This document shows, piece after piece, positions 51,867 to 59,868 of a DNA stretch of 64,000 nucleotides. The notes under the pieces are model-generated. The model saw only the letters and a program-made list of their open reading frames with translations, was not told where the DNA came from and made no database searches. The first letter of the stretch is position 1. Every line of letters starts with the position of its first letter. Source of the stretch: JBBDIM01 sp040880405 (GTDB taxonomy: Bacteria > Planctomycetota > Planctomycetia > Pirellulales > Pirellulaceae); contig JBBDIM010000042.1 in NCBI GenBank assembly GCA_040880405.1, positions 62,001 to 126,000 on the forward strand, written 5' to 3'. The position numbers and the translations under genes were made by a program.

Positions 51867-52961
51867 GTGGACCAAGAGGCTAGCCTGCCGCAAACAATTG
51901 TGTCGATCGGGCTCTTTCTTTACTTCGCCACGGTGTTGGTCGTCTCGTTTCGTGGTTGGTGGGCCGCGTATCACCGTCTGCGGAGCGGCGAGCCGCTGCT
52001 CCCGCTGCGAGAAACCATTCCGGCCACGTGGGGCTTGGCCGACATCCTGGGTGGTGTCTTTCTGATTGCGGTGCTGATCGCCGTCTGCCAGGCGGCGATG
52101 ATGCTCCTGATGGGCGTCGCGATTCCTACCGATGCCGAGTCCGCCAACCAAACCCAAAGTTCCGCCGCGATGTGGGGCTTCGTGATTGCCGAGGTCCTTG
52201 GATGCCTTTTGCTTGCCGGGGGCATCTGGCTTCGCGGGGGTGGTGCGCGGTTTGTGGGACCGGACGATTCCCAGATCCTGAGCGATATCCGCCTGGGCCT
52301 GATCGCCTTTTGCATGCTGAGCGTTCCGGTGATGATCATCCAGGTCCTCACCGCCTTGGTTTGGCCGTACGAGCACCCGTTGATCGACATGCTGGTGGAA
52401 TCGCGGGACCTGACGATCATCGTGCCGCTGGTCGTCTCCGCGGCGATCGTCGCCCCCTTAGCTGAAGAGTTTTTCTTCCGGATGCTGTTTCAAGGTTGGA
52501 TGGACGATGTCTCCAACGGCCGACTCCGTACGCCTCTGCATGTGCTGGTAGGAACCTTTTGGCCCGGCAAGGAAACCTCGCCCGAGCCGCCGGAGGTTTT
52601 TTCCGCTGAGGAAGAGGCGGAGGATTGGGTTTCGGCGGAAGTGGTGGAAAGTGGCAATCCGTTTCAATCTCCGACGCCCGCCTCTTACCAAGAGGTGGAA
52701 TCGGACGCCTCGGGGGAGTCTAGCAACGCACCGATATCCTGGATCATCCCGATCATCCTCAGCTCGCTGTTATTCGCAGTGATGCACTTAGGGCAGGGTG
52801 CCGCGCCGATTCCCCTCTTCTTTCTGTCCCTGGGGCTCGGATATCTCTATCAACGCACTCGCTGCCTCACCGCCTGCATCGTGGTCCACGCAATGCTCAA
52901 CGGGCAATCGATGGTGCTGCTACTGGTGAAGATGTTTGTGCTGCCGGATATGGATGTGTAG
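51867..52961 (+). CDS. CPBP (Abi/CAAX-protease-like) family intramembrane metalloprotease
   Basis: 364 residues with about seven to eight membrane helices. Motif 1 is LAEEFFFRMLFQGWMDD (EExxxR), motif 2 is LLFAVMHLGQGAAPIPLFFL (FxxxH) and motif 3 is RCLTACIVVHAMLNGQSMVL (HxxxN). A ~65-residue acidic, Ser/Glu-rich cytosolic insert separates motifs 1 and 2, longer than usual. The start is a GTG at 51867, 21 bp after pgsA, and GGAGG-like bases precede it. Such proteases cut membrane substrates, but the target is unknown. Confidence 0.9.
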   Translation: MDQEASLPQTIVSIGLFLYFATVLVVSFRGWWAAYHRLRSGEPLLPLRETIPATWGLADILGGVFLIAVLIAVCQAAMMLLMGVAIPTDAESANQTQSSAAMWGFVIAEVLGCLLLAGGIWLRGGGARFVGPDDSQILSDIRLGLIAFCMLSVPVMIIQVLTALVWPYEHPLIDMLVESRDLTIIVPLVVSAAIVAPLAEEFFFRMLFQGWMDDVSNGRLRTPLHVLVGTFWPGKETSPEPPEVFSAEEEAEDWVSAEVVESGNPFQSPTPASYQEVESDASGESSNAPISWIIPIILSSLLFAVMHLGQGAAPIPLFFLSLGLGYLYQRTRCLTACIVVHAMLNGQSMVLLLVKMFVLPDMDV

Positions 52962-53016
52962 CTATAAAGCGCTCGGGTGCCACGCTTGGTTGGTGTCCGC
53001 GGGCCATTGTTAAAAC

Positions 53017-53256
53017 CTACGGTGGATCGTGCCCGCCACGGCAAAACGGGTTGCACCGAACAATCCGCCAGGCCCCTCGCAACGATCCCGACAACGGGCC
53101 GTACTTCCGCACCGCCTGGATGTAGTAGTGGCTGCAAGTCGGGTTATAGATGCACTGTCGGCCAAAGATCGGGCTGAGCAGGTATTGGTATACCCGCACG
53201 CAGCCGATGAGAATCCGGGAGGTGAGCGCCATCAGCGCGTCGTACAGAAAGATCAT
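53017..53256 (-). CDS. yidD: Membrane protein insertion efficiency factor YidD
   Basis: 79 residues. The YidD core is complete: LIGCVRVYQYLLSPIFGRQC, IYNPTCSHYYIQAVRKYGPL, SGSLRGAWRIVRCNPFCRGG and HDP, with its conserved cysteines. It has an amphipathic N-terminal helix that docks at the membrane near YidC. The ATG at 53256 overlaps the rnpA stop by one base (TGATG); an internal ATG at 53232 gives the more usual short start. Confidence 0.93.
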   Translation of the reverse strand: MIFLYDALMALTSRILIGCVRVYQYLLSPIFGRQCIYNPTCSHYYIQAVRKYGPLSGSLRGAWRIVRCNPFCRGGHDPP

Positions 53257-53654
53257 CACGATTCTCGCCGTGGTGGATTTCGCGACTCCAACTTCCGAGT
53301 TGCCCGTCGAGCCAGCGAGTGGATCCCCTTTTGGACCTGGAGCAAATGAGGTGGCTCCTTCGTCTGCGGTAATACCACTAAGTCGATGCCGGGTGGTAAG
53401 GCGGAACGAATCAGACGAAACGCCTCGCGAATCATCCGCTTCCAGCGGTTTCGCGCCACCGCGTTGCCCACTTTTTTGCCGGAAACAACCATTCCCAAGC
53501 GGGGATGATCCAACCCATTCCGCTCGGCGTAAACCACCAGCGTCCCATCTCCAGCGGAACAGCGACTCCGGAAGATTAAGTCGTACTCCTCCTTCCGACG
53601 GACCAGCATCCGCTTCGGCAGGCTGAAATCAGGTCGGCCGGGGTCGTCGTTCAC
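53256..53654 (-). CDS. rnpA: Ribonuclease P protein component
   Basis: About 132 residues. The N-terminal FSLPKRMLVRRKEEYDLIFR is like RnpA ('RL...F..v...g'). The central GMVVSGKKVGNAVARNRWKR with MIREAFRL is the RNR motif that contacts the RNase P RNA. It helps mature the 5' ends of tRNAs. I chose GTG 53654, with GGTAGGG six bases before it; a TTG at 53669 is an alternative. Upstream is dnaJ/cbpA rather than the usual rpmH, and yidD follows. Confidence 0.93.
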   Translation of the reverse strand: MNDDPGRPDFSLPKRMLVRRKEEYDLIFRSRCSAGDGTLVVYAERNGLDHPRLGMVVSGKKVGNAVARNRWKRMIREAFRLIRSALPPGIDLVVLPQTKEPPHLLQVQKGIHSLARRATRKLESRNPPRRES

Positions 53655-53662
53655 GTGCGGCC

Positions 53663-54622
53663 CTACCAAACTAGCACTTGCCGAGGGTTGTGGTCTTGCA
53701 AGTCTTGGTCTTCTTCAATCCGCTGCTTTAGCTCGTCACTGATGGTATCGGGGAGTACGATTTGAACCTCCGCGAAGATATCACCAGGTTCGCTTTCCGG
53801 AGACTTGATGCCTTGTCCCCGAATCCGTAGACGTTTACCACTCGACGTGCCGGGTGGAATTTTGAGGTGGATTCCGCCAGAAGGGGTCGGGACTTCAATC
53901 GTCCCTCCCAAGATCGCCTCCGAGAGCGAGATCGGCACACGAACCTCCAGGTTGTTACCCTTGCGCGTAAAAAACTTGTGTGGTTGGATGTGGATCAAAA
54001 TCAACAGGTCACCTGCTGGACCTCCATTGGGGCTTTGTTCCCCTTGGCCGCGGAGTCGGATCCGCTTGCCGTCCTCGATTCCCGGTGGAATCTTGGCCGT
54101 AATTCGCTCGCTGTTGCCACTGGGGCGGTGGACATTGAGCTGAACCTCGCCCCCCTCAATCGCGGTCTTGAAGGGGACCGAGACCTCATGTTGGACATCC
54201 GCCCCACGCTGCGGCGCGCGGCGTTGGCGGGGACCGCGAGTCGCTCCACCACCGCCGCCGGTGAATTGCCGGAAGATATCCGAGAAATCGGCCCCTCCAT
54301 CGCCACCACCTTGACCGAAGATATCGCCGAAATCGAACTCCTGGAAGTTTTCAGGCCCGCGCCGCTGACGTCCGGGGCCACCTTGCGGACCGGCTGAGAA
54401 ATTCTCGAAGCCAGCTCCAAATTGATCGTACTTCTTCCGCTTTTCCGCGTCTCCCAGGACATCGTACGCGTTCTGAACCTCTTTGAATTTTTCCTTGGCC
54501 TTCAGGTCGTCCGGGTTCAAGTCGGGATGGTACTTCTGGGCCAGCTTCTTGTACGCCTTGCGGAGGGCCTCCGGAGTGACATTCCGGTCTACGCCCAGCG
54601 TCTTGTAATAGTCTTCAGCCAT
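53663..54622 (-). CDS. DnaJ-type co-chaperone without zinc finger (CbpA class)
   Basis: 319 residues. The J domain (~3-70) has EDYYKTLGVDRNVTPEALRK and the HPD motif in KYHPDLNPDD. A Gly/Phe-rich linker (~85-130) includes FGDIFGQGGGDGGADFSDIF. Two DnaJ C-terminal beta-sandwich domains follow (~150-300; VHRPSGNSERITAKIPPGIE; EATVPTPSGGIHLKIPPG-type segment). No CxxCxGxG zinc finger is present, which makes it the type II/CbpA class. It would deliver substrates to DnaK. It overlaps or touches rnpA downstream, so the three genes dnaJ-rnpA-yidD look like one operon. Confidence 0.93.
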   Translation of the reverse strand: MAEDYYKTLGVDRNVTPEALRKAYKKLAQKYHPDLNPDDLKAKEKFKEVQNAYDVLGDAEKRKKYDQFGAGFENFSAGPQGGPGRQRRGPENFQEFDFGDIFGQGGGDGGADFSDIFRQFTGGGGGATRGPRQRRAPQRGADVQHEVSVPFKTAIEGGEVQLNVHRPSGNSERITAKIPPGIEDGKRIRLRGQGEQSPNGGPAGDLLILIHIQPHKFFTRKGNNLEVRVPISLSEAILGGTIEVPTPSGGIHLKIPPGTSSGKRLRIRGQGIKSPESEPGDIFAEVQIVLPDTISDELKQRIEEDQDLQDHNPRQVLVW

Positions 54623-54864
54623 GAGCCTCAGCGCTTGCCATTCGATTGATTAAATTGCCGATTCCAGCCCTCACCTGCCGGGGTGAATTTTTTCTGCCTG
54701 AGCAAGGCACAAGTCGGCCCGTCCCATTGGCTGGATCTTGGGACGCGCCGCGCGATGTAAGCTATTCTACGGTAGGAGGAAGGAGGAGGTGGAGAGGGGT
54801 ACCAACCCGCTTTTTCCGATTAATGGGCTTCCAGCGAATAAATCGATTTTACCTCGGGCGGAGA

Positions 54865-56415
54865 ATGATGACATTAACCACCCTACCACGTCCGCGGCTT
54901 ACCATTCGGCTGATGGTCGGCATTTTGTCCCTGGCGTTCTGGGGGCTTCAAGACCGATCAAGCGAAGCCGCAAACGCCGTTTACGAGCTGAAGGTCGTAG
55001 ATGCCGAGACCGGTTTGCCCCGTTCCGCCCGGATTCAAGTGAAGGATAGCCGCGACCGCGTGCGGAAGGTTCGGGGTGCCCTCAATCTCGACGGATTTGC
55101 CTACTTCACCGGCGGAATCGTCTTGGAGCTGGCCCCCGGCAGCTACAAGTTTCACCTCGATGCCGGGCTGGAGTATCCGTTCCAGGACGGTTTCTTCGAA
55201 CTCCAATCGGGCGATCAAGACACTGGAACCATTGAGCTAAAACGGTTTACCGACCTCCGTAAGAAGGGTTGGTGGGCCGGAGATCTGGCAATCCAACACC
55301 GCTTGGCCGATGCCCAAACGATGATGATGGCAGACGATCTGCACGTGGCCGTGCTTCAAGCTTGGGACAATAAGCTCAACCCGTTTGCCGGCCAGCCGAT
55401 TCGCGAAACCCATTCGCACTTCGATACCGACCGCCATCTTTGGCTACTGGGTGGCGAGGACCGCCGGGCGGGTGGAACCCTCTGGTTCGCCAATCTGCCG
55501 CAACCCTTGCCAATTACCCGTTTGGACGCGGAGTTCCCCTCGCCGTTGGCCTTCCAGAATGATATTCGCGAAGTCGCGGCGGCGCACATCGCCGCCGATC
55601 CTCTCTCGCCCGATCTCCCAATCTGGATCGCCCACGACCTGGTCGATTCGCTGACTCTGCTGGCCCCGGCCGACGACAAGCTGGAGGACTCGCATCCACT
55701 TCGAGAGCAGTTTGATCCGCTGAAATTCCCAGGGACGAAAGATGTTACCCGGATGCGGGCGGAGGTTTATTTCCACCTACTCAATTGCGGGCTGCGGATT
55801 GCCCCCTCGGCCGTTTCGCTCAATGGGCGGGAAGGGGGCCGATCCGACTACGCGAGGGTGTATGTCCAAAGCGGCGAAGAGCTCGACTACGCAAAGTGGT
55901 GGAAAGACCTAGAGCAAGGTAAATCGTTTGTCACCAATGGCCCGCTGCTGCGAACCAACGTCGAAGGGCACCCGCCGGGGTACACCTTCCAGATGACCCC
56001 GGGCAAGCCGTTGACCCTCCAAGCGGGGCTAACCCTCTCCACGCGGGACAAAATTTCCTATCTTGAGCTGATCCAAAATGGCAAAAAAGTGGAAGAGGTT
56101 TCGCTCGCCGAGTACAAAGCGGGTCGAGGAGTGTTACCTCCGTTCATCTTCGAAGAGCCAGGCTGGTTCTTGATCCGCGTGGTGACCGAGAACCCGGACA
56201 ACTACCAATTTGCGATCAACGCTCCCTACTTCGTCGAAGCGAACGGCGTCCGCCGGGTGAGCCGTGAATCGGTCGAGTTCTTCCAAAAGTGGCTCTACCA
56301 GCGGTCCGGGAACATCGCATTGGAAGATGGCCCGAAGCGGGATCAAATCATTGACCAACATCGCGAGGGACGCGATTTCTGGCGCAAGCTACACAGCCGG
56401 GCCAACGCCGACTAA
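54865..56415 (+). CDS. CehA/McbA-like exported protein with degenerate PHP-type metal site
   Basis: About 516 residues from ATG 54865 (GGGCGGAGA upstream); the long upstream open frame is not protein-like. A signal sequence (RLMVGILSLAFWGLQDRSSE) precedes a beta-rich N-domain (VYELKVVDAETGLPRSARIQ). Next comes GWWAGDLAIQHRLADAQTMM with ADDLHVAVLQAWDNK, which aligns with the CehA/McbA motif 'WWxGDLHxHR...AEDLHVAxxxTWWN'. The first metal-binding His is Ala here, so catalysis is doubtful. Later ARVYVQSGEELDYAKWWKDL and GKSFVTNGPLL are family-typical. It is probably a periplasmic paralogue of the metallohydrolase family. Confidence 0.7.
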   Translation: MMTLTTLPRPRLTIRLMVGILSLAFWGLQDRSSEAANAVYELKVVDAETGLPRSARIQVKDSRDRVRKVRGALNLDGFAYFTGGIVLELAPGSYKFHLDAGLEYPFQDGFFELQSGDQDTGTIELKRFTDLRKKGWWAGDLAIQHRLADAQTMMMADDLHVAVLQAWDNKLNPFAGQPIRETHSHFDTDRHLWLLGGEDRRAGGTLWFANLPQPLPITRLDAEFPSPLAFQNDIREVAAAHIAADPLSPDLPIWIAHDLVDSLTLLAPADDKLEDSHPLREQFDPLKFPGTKDVTRMRAEVYFHLLNCGLRIAPSAVSLNGREGGRSDYARVYVQSGEELDYAKWWKDLEQGKSFVTNGPLLRTNVEGHPPGYTFQMTPGKPLTLQAGLTLSTRDKISYLELIQNGKKVEEVSLAEYKAGRGVLPPFIFEEPGWFLIRVVTENPDNYQFAINAPYFVEANGVRRVSRESVEFFQKWLYQRSGNIALEDGPKRDQIIDQHREGRDFWRKLHSRANAD

Positions 56416-56420
56416 TGGCG

Positions 56421-56476
56421 TGTTGAAAAATTCAACACAAGAATCCCCTCGTTTTTAGGTTCCACTAGCGGAACCT
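56421..56476 (+). terminator. Tandem hairpins after the CehA/McbA-like gene
   Basis: TGTTGAA/TTCAACA at 56421-56437 (7-bp stem, 3-base loop) and AGGTTCC/GGAACCT at 56457-56476 (7-bp stem, 6-base loop) follow the stop codon within 60 bases, with GTTTTT between them at 56451. It could act as a weak terminator. Confidence 0.4.
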
Positions 56477-56586
56477 GAGCCGAATCGCCTATGCTCAACG
56501 GTTACCGAGGGGCGATTTGCCGCGGTCCTTCCAGATGCCTGCTGGGGACAACTCGAAGACTACCGTTGAGGGAGAGCGAACGGACC

Positions 56587-58281
56587 ATGGCGGACCACCA
56601 AGATTCAGAACAAGACACCACCGCGGAACCACTCCGCTCACCGAGGATCGTCCCGCCGCTGGGCGTCTTGATCCCCGCGATCTTTTTCCTCCTATTGGCC
56701 ATCTTCGGCCTCAATCTCCAAACGCTGCTCGAAGGTCCGCTGGCTCCCCTAGCCGTCAAAGTCCCGGTCATGACCGACCCGACGTTCGGCAATTTGATGA
56801 CCTTAATCGGCGGGTTTTTCACGCTGTTTATCCCAATGGTTTGGTTCGCGATCGGGAGCGGGTTTACCTTGCCGGTCCGCTTGATGCCGATTGTTGGGTT
56901 TGCACTGCTGGTCGGCGGCTTTTTCGCCCTGTTTGAGATCCGGAGTGTCTCCGGTTCCCTGGTTCCCAAGTTCGCCTACCGCTTTTCCCCGGCCGACGAC
57001 GCCCAACTGGCCGACCTGGAACTGACCGGACGAGACGACGAAAGCGAAACCCTGGAAACCACGCCAGACGATTTCCCCCAGTTCCTGGGTCCCGGCCGCG
57101 ATCTGCGGATCGAGACCGTTCAGCTCAACCCCGACTGGGAAAACCATCCGCCGCAAGAGCTGTGGCGAAGGCCGATTGGGGCCGGCTGGTCCGGGTTCTC
57201 GGTCGTCGGTGGGCTGGCATTCACCATGGAACAGCGTGGCCCGGAGGAACGGGTCACCTGCTACCGAGCCGCCGACGGTCAACCTGTTTGGAGCCACGCA
57301 ACCGAAACTCGTCACGAGACGACGATGGGATTCGTCGGTCCCCGCTGCACGCCGCTGATCCATCAGTCGAAAGTCTATACCCAAGGGGGTACCGGGGTGG
57401 TGCTCTGTCTCTCGGCCACCACCGGCGAAGAGATTTGGAAGCACGATCTGCTTGAATTGATGAACCTGTCAGCAGCCCAAGAGGCCAACCAAATCGCCTG
57501 GGGCCGGGCCGGGTCTCCGCTGCTCTATGCTCTAGAAGACCGCGACCTGATCGTCCTCCCGGCCGGCGGCCCGACCGGAGCGACCGTCTCTTTGGTGGCC
57601 TTCGACGCCGAGAGTGGCGAGGTGGTGTGGAAAGGTGGGGACCAGCAAATCAGTTATGTTTCGCCGAGTGTGGCCCGGATTGAGGGACAGGACCAGATTA
57701 TCTCCGTCAACGAGGCAACCATCACCGGCCATGACCCAGCGACCGGTACCGAACTTTGGCGGACCGATTGGCCCGGCAGTTCCAGTGGCAACGCGAGTTG
57801 CTCGCAGGTCCACGACCTGGGAGACAACCGGCTGTTGGTCACCAAGGGTTATGGCCAAGGAACGAGGGTCTTTAAGGTGGTGCCCCAAGCGGAGAACGGC
57901 TTTGAAACAGTAATCGTGTGGGAGGACCACCGGATCTTCAAAACCAAGTTCACCAACGTCGCGGTCGCCAATGGTTGGATTTACGGCCTGAACGACGGAA
58001 TCTTGGAACGGGTCGATCTGGAAACCCAAAAACGCCAATGGCGCAAACGGGGCTTCGACTACGGGCAAATTCTGCTCGTGGGGGATGTTCTGCTGGTGAT
58101 GAGTGAAGATGGCCGCTTGGCGGCAGTTAACGCGACGAGCGAAAAATTCCAAGAACTGGGAAGTTTGCAGGCGTTGGTCGGCAAAAATTCCCCCACATGG
58201 AACAACCTCTGCCTCTTCGGAGACAAACTGCTGGTCCGCAACGCGGAAGAGGCCGCCTGCTACCAACTGAAGTTGAAGTAG
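56587..58281 (+). CDS. Membrane-anchored PQQ-type beta-propeller protein
   Basis: About 564 residues. After a short acidic N-terminus (MADHQDSEQDTTAEPLRSPR) come three membrane helices (~residues 23-45, 70-92 and 97-115). A large exported-type propeller follows, from FPQFLGPGRDLRIETVQLNP on, with PQQ-like repeats such as LVAFDAESGEVVWKGG and TGHDPATGTELWRTDWPG. 'DFPQFLGPxRD' is the mark of the planctomycete PQQ-like outer proteins; no PQQ dehydrogenase residues can be picked out, so it is probably a structural propeller. ATG 56587 is preferred, with GGGAGAGCG upstream. Confidence 0.82.
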   Translation: MADHQDSEQDTTAEPLRSPRIVPPLGVLIPAIFFLLLAIFGLNLQTLLEGPLAPLAVKVPVMTDPTFGNLMTLIGGFFTLFIPMVWFAIGSGFTLPVRLMPIVGFALLVGGFFALFEIRSVSGSLVPKFAYRFSPADDAQLADLELTGRDDESETLETTPDDFPQFLGPGRDLRIETVQLNPDWENHPPQELWRRPIGAGWSGFSVVGGLAFTMEQRGPEERVTCYRAADGQPVWSHATETRHETTMGFVGPRCTPLIHQSKVYTQGGTGVVLCLSATTGEEIWKHDLLELMNLSAAQEANQIAWGRAGSPLLYALEDRDLIVLPAGGPTGATVSLVAFDAESGEVVWKGGDQQISYVSPSVARIEGQDQIISVNEATITGHDPATGTELWRTDWPGSSSGNASCSQVHDLGDNRLLVTKGYGQGTRVFKVVPQAENGFETVIVWEDHRIFKTKFTNVAVANGWIYGLNDGILERVDLETQKRQWRKRGFDYGQILLVGDVLLVMSEDGRLAAVNATSEKFQELGSLQALVGKNSPTWNNLCLFGDKLLVRNAEEAACYQLKLK

Positions 58282-58312
58282 CAAGCGGCGGTTTGGCATT
58301 GGTTCGAGCGAC

Positions 58313-59755
58313 CTACGTCAATTCCCACCCGGGGCGATACTCTCCCTGGATGATCGCCTCGGCCTGATCGTCACCGGTCGCTGTCATCGACTCATGATCC
58401 CAGGCGAGCGGTTTGCCACTACGGACCGCCAACACACCCAGCAGCGTGATCTCGTTGAGCCGGGCACCATACTCAAAATTGCTCAGCGCGGGGCGGCCAC
58501 CTTTGCAGGCGTCGATCCAGTCTTGATAGTGGCTCTTAACGCGAGGAATCGTCGGCTCTGGTTCCTGGAACTCGCTTGTGCCATCGTTCAAAATTACCGC
58601 CGAGGGCCCGCCTGCCCCTTGGCACAGCATGTACCCTTTCTCGCCGACGAACATCACCCCGCGGCGATACTTGGCCCGTTGGCTTTCCGCAGCGGCCGGC
58701 AGTTCCGGCATCAGGCCGCCGTCGTACCACGTGACTTTGACTTCCGGCTGATCTCCCATCTTGGGGAAGTCGAAGTAGCAGATCGACCCGTGCGGGGCCA
58801 AGCCCGCGTGCGACTGACCGGCGCTATGGGCGACAATCCGCGTGGGGGCGAAAAGATTCAAGGCCCAGGTGGCCGAGTCGAGGTCGTGGCAGGCGAAGTC
58901 GCCCAACGCCCCGCATCCGAAATCCCAGAAATCGCGCCAATGGACCGGGGCGTAGGCGGTGTGGAACGGCCGCTCGGCTCGTGGGCCCAGCCATAAGTCC
59001 CAGTTCATTCCCTGCGGCACCGGCATCGACTCCATCGGCGGAGCGATCAGGCCCGGGTTCCAGCGAGTCGCGGGGACCCAAGCATGAACCTCCTTGATCT
59101 CACCAATGACACCACCGCGGACTCGTTCGACCGTTTGGGCCATCGTGTCTCGGGAATGCCCCTGATTGCCCATCTGTGTCGCGACGCCAGTCTCTTTCGC
59201 GACTTTAGCCACCAGCCGCGACTCGGAAATGTTGTGGGTGAGCGGCTTCTCACAGTAAGTATGCTTCCCCTGCCGCATGGCGATCAGCGACCCGTGGGCG
59301 TGCTGATGGTCCGGCGTCGAGACCACCACCGCGTCGATTTCCGGCTGTTTGTCGAGCATCACTCGGAAATCTTCGTATTCACCGACCTTCACATTGTTAG
59401 GCGTATTCGCGGCATAGTGCTTCTCGATCTGCTCCTTCATCGGCAACCGTCCGGCGACGGTCCGGTAGATTCGCAGATCCTTCATGTTGACCTGCTCGGT
59501 CGGGTCGGCCACGGCGATCACCTGGGCGTCCGCGCAGTCCATCACTCCCCGCAGGTTTTGCTGGGCCCGGCCACCACAGCCGATCATCGCGACATTCACC
59601 TTATCGCTGGGAGCGACAAACTTCTCACCACCCAGCACATGCCGTGGGACGTAGTAGAAACCAAACGCGGCACTACCGGCCAAAGCGGCGGTCTTCAGGA
59701 AACCGCGGCGGTCGGTGGCGGTCGTAGCGTCGGAGGACAAGATGACATCAGACAT
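58313..59755 (-). CDS. Gfo/Idh/MocA family oxidoreductase, Tat-exported
   Basis: 480 residues. A Tat signal (TDRRGFLKTAALAGSAAFGF) precedes a Rossmann domain, KVNVAMIGCGGRAQQNLRGV, with DAVVVSTPDHQHAHGSLIAM and the motif KHTYCEKPLTHNISESRLVA (EKP). The C-terminal domain holds HWRDFWDFGCGALGDFACHD. This large planctomycete group acts outside the cytoplasm with a tightly held NAD(P), probably on sugars. Substrate unknown. It lies downstream of the heme-binding protein gene (113 bp gap) on the same strand and is convergent with the propeller gene. Confidence 0.92.
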   Translation of the reverse strand: MSDVILSSDATTATDRRGFLKTAALAGSAAFGFYYVPRHVLGGEKFVAPSDKVNVAMIGCGGRAQQNLRGVMDCADAQVIAVADPTEQVNMKDLRIYRTVAGRLPMKEQIEKHYAANTPNNVKVGEYEDFRVMLDKQPEIDAVVVSTPDHQHAHGSLIAMRQGKHTYCEKPLTHNISESRLVAKVAKETGVATQMGNQGHSRDTMAQTVERVRGGVIGEIKEVHAWVPATRWNPGLIAPPMESMPVPQGMNWDLWLGPRAERPFHTAYAPVHWRDFWDFGCGALGDFACHDLDSATWALNLFAPTRIVAHSAGQSHAGLAPHGSICYFDFPKMGDQPEVKVTWYDGGLMPELPAAAESQRAKYRRGVMFVGEKGYMLCQGAGGPSAVILNDGTSEFQEPEPTIPRVKSHYQDWIDACKGGRPALSNFEYGARLNEITLLGVLAVRSGKPLAWDHESMTATGDDQAEAIIQGEYRPGWELT

Positions 59756-59868
59756 AAAACACCTCATTCGGTGGAGAAATTACAAAATTGATTTCACGAG
59801 GAATGATCAAGCCAAGCTTTTATTAGAACCAGCCGGAGACCATGAAGCAATATTGCCCTCCGCAATTA

